Both the position numbers and the translations under genes were made by a program. Below, piece after piece: positions 51,603 through 59,733 of a stretch of DNA of 64,000 nt; the stretch's first letter is position 1, and each line of letters starts with the position of its first letter. Source of the DNA: Polyangiaceae bacterium (lineage in GTDB: Bacteria > Myxococcota_A > Polyangia > Polyangiales > Polyangiaceae); the NCBI GenBank assembly GCA_013361525.1, contig JABFXY010000074.1, positions 18,162-82,161 of the forward strand, read 5' to 3'. Under the pieces are notes generated by a model. The model searched no databases and was not told the DNA's origin. It saw only the letters and a program-made list of their open reading frames with translations.

Positions 51603-52508
51603 TCATGTTCGTACCGACAGCTCCTTCGCCGTTTCGACGAACAAGCGCAGCGGCGCCGAGCGTTGCGCGCGGCTCGGAAAGTAGATGAAGAATCCGGGGG
51701 CAGTCGGTGCGTAGGCCTCGAGAACTCGGCGCAACTTGCCAGTCCGAATTCGCTCCTTCACCCGCGGCTCGAACGCATACGCGAGACCGACGCCCTTCTC
51801 GGCGAGCGATGAGATGAGCTCGACGTCGTTCTCGACGACGACCCCGCCGCGAATGGGGACGCGCCAGCTCTTTCGCCCGCGCTCGAGCTCCCACGCGTAG
51901 AGAGCACCTGTGGTCCGCGAGCGAAAGGTGATGCACTCGTGGCGCAAGAGATCCTGCGGTCGCTCGGGTGTGCCGTGTTTCGCGAGGTAACCCGGGGAAC
52001 CGACGACGACGAAACGAAATGGATCGGTCAGCCGCACCTGCACCATGTCGCGCTCGATCGCCTCGGTGAGACGCACGCCGGCGTCGTATCCCTCGGCGAC
52101 GATATCGATGAATCGATCTTCGACCGAAACCTCCACATCGATGCGCGGGTGGCGCGCTCGAAACGCCGGCACGACAGGTTCGATGATGAAAGGAACGGCA
52201 GCGCGCGGCACGGTGATGCGTAAGCGCCCGACCGTTTCGCCGGGAGCCGCGCCGACCTCGGTCAGCGCCGACAGCACCTGCCCGATCGCCGGACCTGCGC
52301 TTTCGAAGAGGCGGCGACCTGCATCGGTCAGCGCCACACTTCGTGTGGTGCGCGTCAGAAGCACGACCCGCAACTGCTCCTCGAGCTGTCGCACCGACTG
52401 ACTCACGGCGGAGCGCGAGAAGCCGAGATCACGCGCCGCCCCGCTGAAGCTGCGGTGGCGCGCGACCGAAAGGAACGCCTGAAGCTGCGGAAAAGGGACG
52501 TTGTTCAT
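51603..52508 (-). CDS. LysR-family transcriptional regulator
   Basis: A 301-residue LysR protein. The HTH core is SFSGAARDLGFSRSAVSQSV; the sensor has GRLRITVPRAAVPFIIEPVV, DRFIDIVAEGYDAGVRL and VVVGSPGYLAKHG, as in the CrgA-like subgroup. I start at ATG 52508. It faces an aldo/keto reductase gene across 118 bp, containing ACAGGT and ACCTGT arms 15 bp apart (52537-52563). LysR/AKR pairs of this kind are common and suggest control of the reductase by its substrate. Confidence 0.9.
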   Translation of the reverse strand: MNNVPFPQLQAFLSVARHRSFSGAARDLGFSRSAVSQSVRQLEEQLRVVLLTRTTRSVALTDAGRRLFESAGPAIGQVLSALTEVGAAPGETVGRLRITVPRAAVPFIIEPVVPAFRARHPRIDVEVSVEDRFIDIVAEGYDAGVRLTEAIERDMVQVRLTDPFRFVVVGSPGYLAKHGTPERPQDLLRHECITFRSRTTGALYAWELERGRKSWRVPIRGGVVVENDVELISSLAEKGVGLAYAFEPRVKERIRTGKLRRVLEAYAPTAPGFFIYFPSRAQRSAPLRLFVETAKELSVRT

Positions 52509-52626
52509 GCGCCGGGCCCGGATGGCATTGTCCAGCACAGGTTAACAGCTCGTCCTCACCTGTCTGCCTACCTCCCCGGCCGCCGACGGTTCATCTTGTT
52601 CACCAGATCGACAAGGAGAGCGAACG

Positions 52627-53625
52627 ATGATCCCCAAGCGCAAACTCGGAAAACAGGGGCTCGAAGTCTCGGCCATGGGCCTCGGCTGCATGGGCATGAG
52701 CTTCGGCTTCGGGCCGCCGGCGGACACCAAGGAAATGGTTTCGCTGATTCGTTCGGCGGTCGAACGCGGCGTCACGTTCTTCGACACGGCGGAGGTCTAC
52801 GGGCCTTTCATCAACGAAGAGTTGGTCGGCGAAGCGCTCGCTCCATTTCGTGATCGTGTCGTCATTGCGACGAAGTTCGGCTTCGCGCCGGCGGCGAACG
52901 GCGAGGCTCGCTGGAGTCTGTTGAACAGCCGCCCGGACCACATCAAAGAGGTCGCAGAAGCCTCATTGAAGCGGCTGAAGATCGATTCGATCGATCTGTT
53001 CTACCAACACCGCGTCGACCCCGATGTGCCGATCGAAGACGTCGCGGGAGCGGTGAAGGATCTCATGCGTGAAGGAAAGGTGAAGCACTTCGGCCTGTCC
53101 GAGGCCGGTGTCGCGACCATCCGTCGCGCCCACGCCGTCCAGCCCGTCACCGCGCTGCAGAGCGAATATTCGCTCTGGCATCGAGCCCCGGAGACGGACG
53201 TGATTCCCACGCTCGAAGAGCTCGGGATCGGTTTCGTCCCATTCAGCCCGCTCGGAAAAGGCTTCTTGGCAGGCCGAATCGACGCGAAGACGACGTTCGA
53301 CAAGAGCGACTTCCGCAACATCTCGCCGCGGTTCGGCGCGCAGGCGCGCGAAGCGAATCAGGCATTCGTCGACCTGCTGGCCTTGGTCGCCGCGCGGAAG
53401 AGGGCGACACCCGCGCAAATCGCGCTCGCGTGGCTGCTCGCACAGAAACCTTGGATCGTGCCGATCCCGGGCACGACGAAGCCTGCTCGTCTCGAAGAGA
53501 ACCTCGGCGCCATCGAGCTCGAGCTCGGCGGCGACGACCTCCGGGAGATCGATGCGGCCGCGTCCAAGCTCACGGTTCAGGGCGCTCGATACCCGGAGGC
53601 GCTCGAGAAGCTGACGGGCCGCTGA
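52627..53625 (+). CDS. Aldo/keto reductase (AKR13-like)
   Basis: A 332-residue reductase: LGLGCMGMSFGFGP, Asp and Tyr in FFDTAEVYG (about 51-59), Lys in VIATKFGF, His in DLFYQHRVDP, and PIPGTTKPARLEENLGA for NADP. It fits the YakC/AKR13 group of aldehyde reductases. AAGGAGAG stands close upstream of the ATG. Probably regulated by the facing LysR protein. Confidence 0.93.
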   Translation: MIPKRKLGKQGLEVSAMGLGCMGMSFGFGPPADTKEMVSLIRSAVERGVTFFDTAEVYGPFINEELVGEALAPFRDRVVIATKFGFAPAANGEARWSLLNSRPDHIKEVAEASLKRLKIDSIDLFYQHRVDPDVPIEDVAGAVKDLMREGKVKHFGLSEAGVATIRRAHAVQPVTALQSEYSLWHRAPETDVIPTLEELGIGFVPFSPLGKGFLAGRIDAKTTFDKSDFRNISPRFGAQAREANQAFVDLLALVAARKRATPAQIALAWLLAQKPWIVPIPGTTKPARLEENLGAIELELGGDDLREIDAAASKLTVQGARYPEALEKLTGR

Positions 53626-53638
53626 GACGAATCGCGCT

Positions 53639-54544
53639 TCACGAGCTCGATTCGGGTGATGAGGAAGCGCCGTCGTCACGGGTCGGCGCTTTCGCGTTCA
53701 ACGGGATAGCGAGATAGCGGACGCCGTTTGCACGCGGCTTCGGCAGGCGCCCCGCATCCAGGTTCACCCGCACACTGGGGTAAAGAAGCCTCGGCGCCTG
53801 GAGTGTCGCGTCTCGGGCCACCCGGAAGCTCACGAACTCCTGCTTCGTCGTCGCGTCCCGGAGCTGAATGTTCGAGCGCTTCGAGATGCCGATGGTGGTC
53901 TCGTAACGAAGGTCGCGACCACCCGGTTCGTAATCGTGGCCGACGAACACACGGGTCTCGTCCGGAAGCCGATACAGCTTGTCGTGGACCGACGTGTAGA
54001 GCGCCGCGGCGTCACCCTTCGGGAAGTCGCAACGCCCGGTTCCGTAATCCTCGATGAACAGCGCGTCGCCGGTGAAGATCGCGTCTCCGATCTTGTAGGT
54101 CACGCACGCCGGCGTGTGGCCCGGCGTGCCGATCACCTCGATGCGCAGCGTGCCTGCGTCGAAGACCTCTCCATCGCGGACGAGGCGATCGAACTGCGAC
54201 CCGTTCGTCGCGACGTCGGCCCCCATATCGAGGAGCGGCTCGAACGTCTCTTGTACGTCGCGGATGTTCTCACCAATGACGGTGCGAGCCTCGAATCGGC
54301 GTTTCAACCATTGCGCGCCGCTGAGGTGATCCGCGTGTGCATGCGTCTCGAGCACGTAGTGGAGGCGCAGGCCTCGCTCGCGGAGGAATGCCGCCACCTT
54401 CTCGAGCGAGGTGGTGGCGGTTTCGGACGCGAGGGGGTCGTAGTCGAGGACGGAGTCGATGACGACCGCGTCCTTCGATTGCGGATCATGAACGACGTAC
54501 GTCAGCGTGAACGTCGCCGGATCGTGGAATGCCTGAATCTTCAT
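53639..54544 (-). CDS. blh: Persulfide-dioxygenase-like MBL protein (Blh type)
   Basis: A 301-residue MBL-fold protein of the ETHE1/Blh group: THAHADHLSGAQWL (about 69-82), TPGHTPACVTY, FTGDALFIEDYGTGRCDFPKGD (as FIEDYGTGRCDFPKGD) and FVGHDYEPGGRDLRYETTIG. These give a mononuclear Fe(II) site for oxidation of glutathione persulfide to sulfite. The C-terminal region (YLAIPLN) is that of Blh rather than a rhodanese fusion. Its ATG overlaps the TGA of the upstream transporter gene. The order with two YeeE/YedE genes and a TauE gene is the known bigR-blh type sulfide-detoxification set. Symbol by family only. Confidence 0.88.
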   Translation of the reverse strand: MKIQAFHDPATFTLTYVVHDPQSKDAVVIDSVLDYDPLASETATTSLEKVAAFLRERGLRLHYVLETHAHADHLSGAQWLKRRFEARTVIGENIRDVQETFEPLLDMGADVATNGSQFDRLVRDGEVFDAGTLRIEVIGTPGHTPACVTYKIGDAIFTGDALFIEDYGTGRCDFPKGDAAALYTSVHDKLYRLPDETRVFVGHDYEPGGRDLRYETTIGISKRSNIQLRDATTKQEFVSFRVARDATLQAPRLLYPSVRVNLDAGRLPKPRANGVRYLAIPLNAKAPTRDDGASSSPESSS

Positions 54545-54978
54545 GACGGCCTCCGAGAAGATGGGCGAAGGACGCGATCCATCCACATCCCCGCGACCAT
54601 CGCACAGACGAAGACGATCGGGCCGAGCGCGCCGGTCATGGCGGACGCGAGGCCCGGGCCGGGGCAATAACCGCCGAGCCCCCACCCCACGCCGAAGAGC
54701 GCAGCGCCGGCGATGAGCCGAGCATCGATGCCTTTGCGCGTAGGAAGATGAAACGTCGAGTCGAAGATCGGCGCTCCTCGTTTCAAGACGAGCCGGTGCA
54801 CGACGAAGTACACGACGACGGCGCCGCCCATGACGAAAACGAGCGTCGGGTCCCAGGCGCCTGCGAAGTCGAGGAAACCGAGAACCTTCGACGGTCGTGT
54901 CATGCCGCCGATGGCAAGGCCCGTCGCGAAGAGCGCGCCCGCGAAAAACGCGGCCGCTGTCGAGCGAATTTGCCTCAT
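54541..54978 (-). CDS. YeeE/YedE-family half-transporter (DUF6691 type)
   Basis: A 145-residue membrane protein with four hydrophobic segments. GATFATGLAIGGM-like ALFATGLAIGGMTRPSKVLG and WGLGGYCPGPGLASAM are the family motifs, with Cys in GGYCPGP as the probable sulfur-relay residue. YeeE/YedE proteins move thiosulfate or other sulfur species. Start and stop both sit in ATGA overlaps with neighbours. Confidence 0.9.
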   Translation of the reverse strand: MRQIRSTAAAFFAGALFATGLAIGGMTRPSKVLGFLDFAGAWDPTLVFVMGGAVVVYFVVHRLVLKRGAPIFDSTFHLPTRKGIDARLIAGAALFGVGWGLGGYCPGPGLASAMTGALGPIVFVCAMVAGMWMDRVLRPSSRRPS

Positions 54979-55403
54979 TGGACACCCCCTGCGATCCGCG
55001 TCGCAGCGACGGCCAACGCGCCGGTCGCCATGAAGGTGAGCGTTGCAGCGACCGAGCGGAGCGACAGGCGGCCCGTTCCGCAGACACCGTGACCGCTCGT
55101 GCATCCACTGCCGAGGCGCGTACCCATTCCGACGAGGAGGCCCGCTGCCGCGACGACCGGCAGCGATGCGACGGGACCTTCGAAGAGCAACGGTTTCGCG
55201 AGCGCGACGAGCGCTCCAGCGGCCACCAATCCGACGATGAATGCCAGGCGTGCGCGCCAGTCGCCGGCCCGATCCAGCACACCCGATACGATTCCCGAGA
55301 TCCCGGCGATCCGTCCGTGGGTCGCGAGATAGAGCGCAGACGCCAATCCGATGAGGGCGCCTCCTGCCAATCCCAGCGCTGCGTCGGTTGCCTGAAACGT
55401 CAT
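54975..55403 (-). CDS. YeeE/YedE-family half-transporter
   Basis: A 142-residue membrane protein, the second half of the pair. It has GGALIGLASALYLATHGRIAG, ISGIVSGVLD and the motif GSGCTSGHGVCG with two Cys residues (about 116-125), typical of YeeE/PmpA proteins. AAGGA lies 6 nt before the ATG. It is the first gene of the leftward operon, and a sigma-54 -24/-12 promoter stands 29-40 bp upstream. Confidence 0.92.
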   Translation of the reverse strand: MTFQATDAALGLAGGALIGLASALYLATHGRIAGISGIVSGVLDRAGDWRARLAFIVGLVAAGALVALAKPLLFEGPVASLPVVAAAGLLVGMGTRLGSGCTSGHGVCGTGRLSLRSVAATLTFMATGALAVAATRIAGGVQ

Positions 55404-55429
55404 GACGATTCCTTTCCGACGTCCAGGTT

Positions 55430-55445
55430 TGCATTGCGTGTGCCA
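55430..55445 (-). promoter_or_regulatory. Sigma-54 promoter for the yeeE-yedE-blh operon
   Basis: TGGCAC-ACGCA-ATGCA on the minus strand has the GG/GC pair at exact 10-bp spacing and differs from the TGGCAC-N5-TTGCA consensus at one base. The expected transcript start near 55420 leaves a short leader containing AAGGA before the ATG at 55403. Confidence 0.8.
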
Positions 55446-55477
55446 CGTCACGTTCCCGTATTCGCCGTGCACTGCGC

Positions 55478-55525
55478 GTTTCACGACGTTTCACTCTGTT
55501 ACAGATTGAAACGAAATCGTTTCAC
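55478..55525. promoter_or_regulatory. Cluster of GTTTCAC/GTGAAAC repeats, probable activator binding sites
   Basis: GTTTCAC occurs at 55478, 55488 and 55519, and an 18-bp perfect inverted repeat TGAAACGA-AA-TCGTTTCA spans 55507-55524. The cluster sits midway between the two divergent sigma-54 promoters, where an enhancer-binding protein would act on both. Confidence 0.7.
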
Positions 55526-55562
55526 GTCGCTTCTCCGCGCTGCGAAACAGCGGCCACGCGGC

Positions 55563-55577
55563 GGGCACGTCGCTTGC
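55563..55577 (+). promoter_or_regulatory. Sigma-54 promoter for the tauE-regulator operon
   Basis: GGGCACGTCGCTTGC has GG and GC at 10-bp spacing and keeps GGCACG-N4-TTGC of the consensus. The predicted transcript start near 55589 is only 3-5 nt before the ATG at 55593, so the message may be almost leaderless. Confidence 0.65.
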
Positions 55578-55592
55578 GAATGCGCTCCTTCG

Positions 55593-56399
55593 ATGGTTGC
55601 GCTCATCTTGCCTGCGTTGCTCGCAATTCTCGTCGGCGTCGCGCTCGGTCTGCTCGGTGGCGGCGGGTCGATCCTGACGGTTCCTATTTTGGTGTACGCG
55701 GCGAAGCTCCCCGCTCACGAGGCGATCGCTACATCCCTCTTCGTGGTCGGCACGACGAGCGTGGCCGCGCTCGTTCCCCATGCGCGAGCGGGCCGCGTCC
55801 GTTACGAAACTGGCGCGATCTTCGGCGCGGCCAGCATGGTCGGCGCATTCGCGTCGGGAAAGGCTGCGCATTACATCCCCGCCGGCGTCCTCCTCGTCGC
55901 GTTTGCCGTCATGATGGCGGTCACAGCCGCAGCCATGATGCGCAATGCACGGCGCGAGCCCCGCGAGCCTGACGGGGCCGAGCGGCGCACGCTCTGGAAG
56001 ATCCTGGTCGAAGGCCTCGTTGTCGGCGCAGTGACGGGCCTCGTCGGCGCGGGAGGAGGCTTTCTCGTCGTTCCGGCGCTCGTTCTGCTCGGAGGTTTGC
56101 CGATGCGCGATGCCATCGGCACGTCGCTCCTGGTCATTGCGATGAAGTCGTTCGCTGGGTTTGCGGGTTATCTGACGTCGGTCACGATCGATTGGACGAT
56201 AGCGAGCGTCGTCGCAGGTGCGGCGGTGGTGGGAAGCTTCGCAGGCGCGGGGCTCGTGAAACGAATTCCGCAGGCAACGCTCCGGCGAGGTTTCGCGTGG
56301 TTCGTCGTGGCCATGGCGCTCTTCATCCTCGTGCAAGAGGCTCCGAAGCTGCTCGGCATCGGCGCTCCGGAGGTTGCGCACGACGCCGCGAGCCGTTAG
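55593..56399 (+). CDS. TauE/SafE-family sulfite exporter
   Basis: A 268-residue protein with about eight membrane segments in two halves. The repeated family motifs are LGLLGGGGSILTVPILVY (about 18-35) with HEAIATSLFVVGTTSV, and TGLVGAGGGFLVVPALVLLGG with RDAIGTSLLVIAMKS. It should export sulfite or another sulfur anion made by the dioxygenase. The TAG stop shares one base with the GTG of the regulator gene. Confidence 0.93.
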   Translation: MVALILPALLAILVGVALGLLGGGGSILTVPILVYAAKLPAHEAIATSLFVVGTTSVAALVPHARAGRVRYETGAIFGAASMVGAFASGKAAHYIPAGVLLVAFAVMMAVTAAAMMRNARREPREPDGAERRTLWKILVEGLVVGAVTGLVGAGGGFLVVPALVLLGGLPMRDAIGTSLLVIAMKSFAGFAGYLTSVTIDWTIASVVAGAAVVGSFAGAGLVKRIPQATLRRGFAWFVVAMALFILVQEAPKLLGIGAPEVAHDAASR

Positions 56400-56434
56400 T
56401 GAAACACCAGGTGGGTGCTTCACGAACGTTTCAC
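56399..56434. promoter_or_regulatory. GTGAAAC-N22-GTTTCAC repeat at the regulator start
   Basis: The same heptamer as in the enhancer cluster occurs here in inverted pair, covering the first 12 codons of the regulator gene. It may serve autoregulation. Confidence 0.4.
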
Positions 56435-57742
56435 GCGGGCGACCTGACCTTGTCGGCCCTCGAGGCGCTCGCGGGCGCGGCCATCGTCATCGACGAGGGT
56501 CTGCGGGTCGTCGAGGCCACGCCGGCCGCCCAGAAACTACTGGGCGTCGACGTCCGTCGTGGGGAGTCGGCGCCGCAGCTTCTTTGCGGCACGAAGGCCA
56601 AGCGGCCGGTCGCAGAGGCGTTGGCGGAGGGGCGTTCGATCCACGCGGTCGTTCCGCATCCGCGAAGCGCAGAGCAACGGCGCATTGCTGTTCGAACAGT
56701 CCCCATCGAACAAGGGCGCGCCCGCCACGGTTGGGTGCTCCTGCTCGAGGAGGTGCCCGAATCGGGCCACGCGGGTGTCGTCCTCTTCCACGGTATGTGG
56801 ACGCAAGACGCCGGCATGAAAGAGATGTTTCGCATCGTCGAGCGTGTCGCGGCGAGCGACGAGACGGTCCTCGTGCGCGGCGAAACAGGCTCCGGCAAAG
56901 AGCTCGTTGCGCGCGCGATTCACGAGCTGTCGCCGCGTCGGGCGGGCCCGTTTTATGCGATCAACTGCGCCGCGCTCCCAGCGACCCTCCTCGAGAGTGA
57001 GCTCTTTGGGCACAAGCGCGGATCCTTCACGGGCGCGGTGAGCGACGTCGTCGGACACGTGCAGCGGGCGGACGGCGGCACACTGTTTCTCGACGAGGTC
57101 GCGGAGCTGCCGCTGGAGGTGCAGGCCAAGCTCCTTCGGGTGTTGGAGTCGCGCACCGTCCTTCCGGTCGGGTCCCGCAAACCGATCCCAATCGATGTTC
57201 GCTTCGTGTCCGCGACGCACACGCCGCTTCGCAAAGAGGTAGAGGCCGGTCGCTTCCGCGGCGATCTCATGTATCGGCTGCGTGTCATTCCGATCTTCTT
57301 GCCCGCGCTTCGCGCGAGGCCTGGCGACGTACGCCTCCTCGTCCAAGAGCTCGTCGCTGCCGCGCGGAAGGCCAAAAAGACGCGCATCGATCAGGTCTCA
57401 CCTGGCGCGATGCGCATGCTCGAACATCACGATTGGCCCGGCAACGTGCGCGAGCTGAAGAACGTTTTGTCGTACGCATTCGCGCTCGCGGATGGGCCCA
57501 TCCTGTTGCCGACGGATTTGCCCCCCGACCTGGGCTCACGAACGGTCGACACGGGTCCCGAGCCGCCGCGTGAGCTCCCCCGGATGCCGTCCGATCCGGA
57601 AGCCGAGCGGATCGTACGCGCGCTGGACCGGGCGCGCGGCAATCGCGAGCAAGCAGCCCAGGCGCTGGGCATGAGTCGGATCACCCTGTGGCGGCGCATG
57701 CGCGATCTGGGCATCGCGCCCTCGCGCGCACGCGGAGCGTGA
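56399..57742 (+). CDS. Sigma-54-dependent transcriptional activator with PAS-like sensor
   Basis: A 447-residue enhancer-binding protein. A PAS-like domain (about 18-120) carries a single Cys63 (QLLCGTK). The AAA+ domain (about 135-370) has Walker A GETGSGKE, the sigma-54 contact loop GSFTGA, Walker B GGTLFLDEV and the GNVRELKN segment. A Fis-type HTH closes the protein (NREQAAQALGMSRITLWRRM). I start at the GTG that overlaps the tauE stop; a GTG at 56411 is also possible. By position it controls the two facing sigma-54 promoters. It resembles the sulfide-sensing FisR group but lacks the three-Cys set of FisR. Confidence 0.9.
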   Translation: MKHQVGASRTFHAGDLTLSALEALAGAAIVIDEGLRVVEATPAAQKLLGVDVRRGESAPQLLCGTKAKRPVAEALAEGRSIHAVVPHPRSAEQRRIAVRTVPIEQGRARHGWVLLLEEVPESGHAGVVLFHGMWTQDAGMKEMFRIVERVAASDETVLVRGETGSGKELVARAIHELSPRRAGPFYAINCAALPATLLESELFGHKRGSFTGAVSDVVGHVQRADGGTLFLDEVAELPLEVQAKLLRVLESRTVLPVGSRKPIPIDVRFVSATHTPLRKEVEAGRFRGDLMYRLRVIPIFLPALRARPGDVRLLVQELVAAARKAKKTRIDQVSPGAMRMLEHHDWPGNVRELKNVLSYAFALADGPILLPTDLPPDLGSRTVDTGPEPPRELPRMPSDPEAERIVRALDRARGNREQAAQALGMSRITLWRRMRDLGIAPSRARGA

Positions 57743-57744
57743 TC

Positions 57745-58974
57745 TCAATGGTGCAGCGGCTCGATCCGCGTCACCTTCTGCTCGCTCGTCACGAGCACCT
57801 CTTTGCCCTCGACCTGCAGGCGCGCGCGCGACGCAAAGATATCGCAATGGGCTTGGTATGCCTCGCGCGGCTCAAAGCCGATGTTGACCGCCGTGGTCCC
57901 CGGCGGCAGCACCTTCGGGTCGAAGCTCGAAACCTTGGGAGGCGGATTGTTGGGCTGAGGCGCGCCGCAACTGCCGTCCGATAGCCACTCGACACCTGTG
58001 ACCGTGACCTTGAGCGCGCGCTTCGTCGGATTGGTGACGACGACCTGCATCCCGCTGACGTGCGCGGCGTCACCGCCGTGCTCGTGAATGTGCATCGCGG
58101 TCACGCCTTCGAACAGGACTCGATCTTTGCCGAGTTGAAGCTCGGCGCTGCTCGAACGGCTCACGTTTGGGCGTTGGGTGAACACCAGATCTTTATCCAG
58201 CCAACCGGTGATCTCCTTCGGCGCTTCACCCGTCGGCGGCATCCGAATGCGGAGAAGATTCTCGTGGAGCGTCAACTTGCAAGCGCTCGGCGGCGCCTCG
58301 TCGGGAAGCGGCAGCGAGCCACATCCCGCGGTCGTCGGATCACATCCGGCGAGCTTCGCTTCCGGCACGCCTGCCTCTTCCGACGCTCGGAGGACCAAAC
58401 GCGCGGCGCGCTGCGCTCGCTTCGTATTGCATGTAGGCGCGGCGTCGTGCTGCTCCATCTTCAACCGCACGGCCTCGGTGAGCGGAAGGGTGATCTCGCC
58501 GCCTGCGTACAAGTCGGAGCTATAGCCGCTGTCGATGTGCACGACGTATTTGCCGGGCGGAAGCGCCGCACCTGAAGCGCACCGTTTCTCGTCGAATGCG
58601 TGTGTCGGCGCCGTGAGATCGTAAACACCACGGAGCTTCAGCATCCGCTCTTTCGGCTCGTACTTGGGGCAATCCACGCCCAGGGGCCATAGCGTCATCG
58701 TCCCGAGCTTGCCTTCTTCGTCGACGATAAAGCCTGTGTAGAGGTTGATGTCGACCGTGCTGCGGTTTTCGATCACCACCCTCGGCGCGCCGCCGAGCGC
58801 CCGATCGACCTCTGCGCTGGCCGATGGCGGCGGCGCGAGGCTCGCAACGACGGTCGTTTGCGTCTCGTTCGACCGGGGCGACTCAGTCGTATCCGGCGAG
58901 CTCGCGCATGCGATGAAGAGAGTCGCCGCGACGACGACCGCTGCGCTTCGGACACGAGATCCCCTGAGATTCAT
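57745..58974 (-). CDS. Lipoprotein of unknown function
   Basis: A 409-residue product. The signal (MNLRGSRVRSAAVVVAATLFIAC) has lipobox FIAC; an ATG three codons earlier (58983) is equally possible. After a short Ser/Thr linker come two beta-rich regions: one near 65-170 (PRVVIENRSTVDINLYTGF, LPPGKYVVHIDSGYSSDLYAGG) and one near 285-400 (MQVVVTNPTKRALKVTVTGVEW). Cys residues are frequent. The second region has an Ig-like look. No family is recognised. It converges on the sigma-54 activator gene with a 2-bp gap. Confidence 0.72.
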   Translation of the reverse strand: MNLRGSRVRSAAVVVAATLFIACASSPDTTESPRSNETQTTVVASLAPPPSASAEVDRALGGAPRVVIENRSTVDINLYTGFIVDEEGKLGTMTLWPLGVDCPKYEPKERMLKLRGVYDLTAPTHAFDEKRCASGAALPPGKYVVHIDSGYSSDLYAGGEITLPLTEAVRLKMEQHDAAPTCNTKRAQRAARLVLRASEEAGVPEAKLAGCDPTTAGCGSLPLPDEAPPSACKLTLHENLLRIRMPPTGEAPKEITGWLDKDLVFTQRPNVSRSSSAELQLGKDRVLFEGVTAMHIHEHGGDAAHVSGMQVVVTNPTKRALKVTVTGVEWLSDGSCGAPQPNNPPPKVSSFDPKVLPPGTTAVNIGFEPREAYQAHCDIFASRARLQVEGKEVLVTSEQKVTRIEPLHH

Positions 58975-59055
58975 CGAAAACATTCGGTACCACGTCGCCG
59001 ACCTGCGTTCGAGCCGGCCCATCGTCGGCGAAGGGCGCATAAACTCCCGAGCACG

Positions 59056-59730
59056 ATGACGTCGTCGACAGAGCCGCGTGTCGTCCAGACCACCGCGGGT
59101 GACCTACCTCTCGAGGAGTACAACCTGCGTCTCGAAGGCCGCGTATGGAGCATCCTTCACACGGCCGCCGTCATCAGCCGCGAAGACGAACAGCGGTTCC
59201 TCTCCGCCGAGGAAAAGCGTGTTCCGTACGGGACGGTCCTGTGGCCCGCGGCGATCGCCCTCGCGCACGAGGTAGCGCTGCGCAAGGTCGACAGGCTGCG
59301 CGTTCTCGAGCTCGGCGCAGGCACCGGCCTACCGGGGATTGTCGCCGCGTCGCTCGGCGCGCGCGTCGTGCAAACGGACCGTCAGCCCGTCGCGATGTTC
59401 ATCTGCAAGACCAATGCGGAGCGCAACAAGGTCACAGTCGAGCATCGCGCGGCGGACTGGACTGCATGGGACGATCCGGCAAAGTACGATTACATCCTCG
59501 CGTCCGACGTCCTCTACGCCGACGGGATGCATCCACACCTTCGACGAATCTTCGAGTCGAACCTCGCGCCGGGTGGAACGATCCTCGTCTCGGATCCCTT
59601 TCGAGAGGCGAGCTTCACCCTGCTCGAAGCGATGGAGGCGGACGGCTGGAAAATCACGATGAGCAAGTGGACGGTCGCGGTGACGCCACCCGCACGCCCC
59701 GTCGCTGTCTTCGAGCTGAAGCGCGGGTGA
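59056..59730 (+). CDS. METTL-like (methyltransferase-16 family) SAM-dependent methyltransferase
   Basis: A 224-residue class I methyltransferase. The SAM motif is VLELGAGTGLPGIVAASLGA (about 87-106), followed by TDRQP and ASDVLYADGMHPHL, where DVLY stands in the place of the D/NxxY-like motif of the METTL20/21 protein-lysine methyltransferases. WPAAIALAHEV just before motif I also fits that group. The target, protein or small molecule, is unknown. The ATG at 59056 removes an Arg-rich extension that would overlap the facing lipoprotein gene. Confidence 0.85.
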   Translation: MTSSTEPRVVQTTAGDLPLEEYNLRLEGRVWSILHTAAVISREDEQRFLSAEEKRVPYGTVLWPAAIALAHEVALRKVDRLRVLELGAGTGLPGIVAASLGARVVQTDRQPVAMFICKTNAERNKVTVEHRAADWTAWDDPAKYDYILASDVLYADGMHPHLRRIFESNLAPGGTILVSDPFREASFTLLEAMEADGWKITMSKWTVAVTPPARPVAVFELKRG

Positions 59731-59733
59731 CGC

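Noticed and set aside
55404..55592. BigR/ArsR-type repressor expected for a blh-type operon
   Set aside because: No ArsR gene occurs in or next to the island; the only regulator there is the sigma-54 activator.
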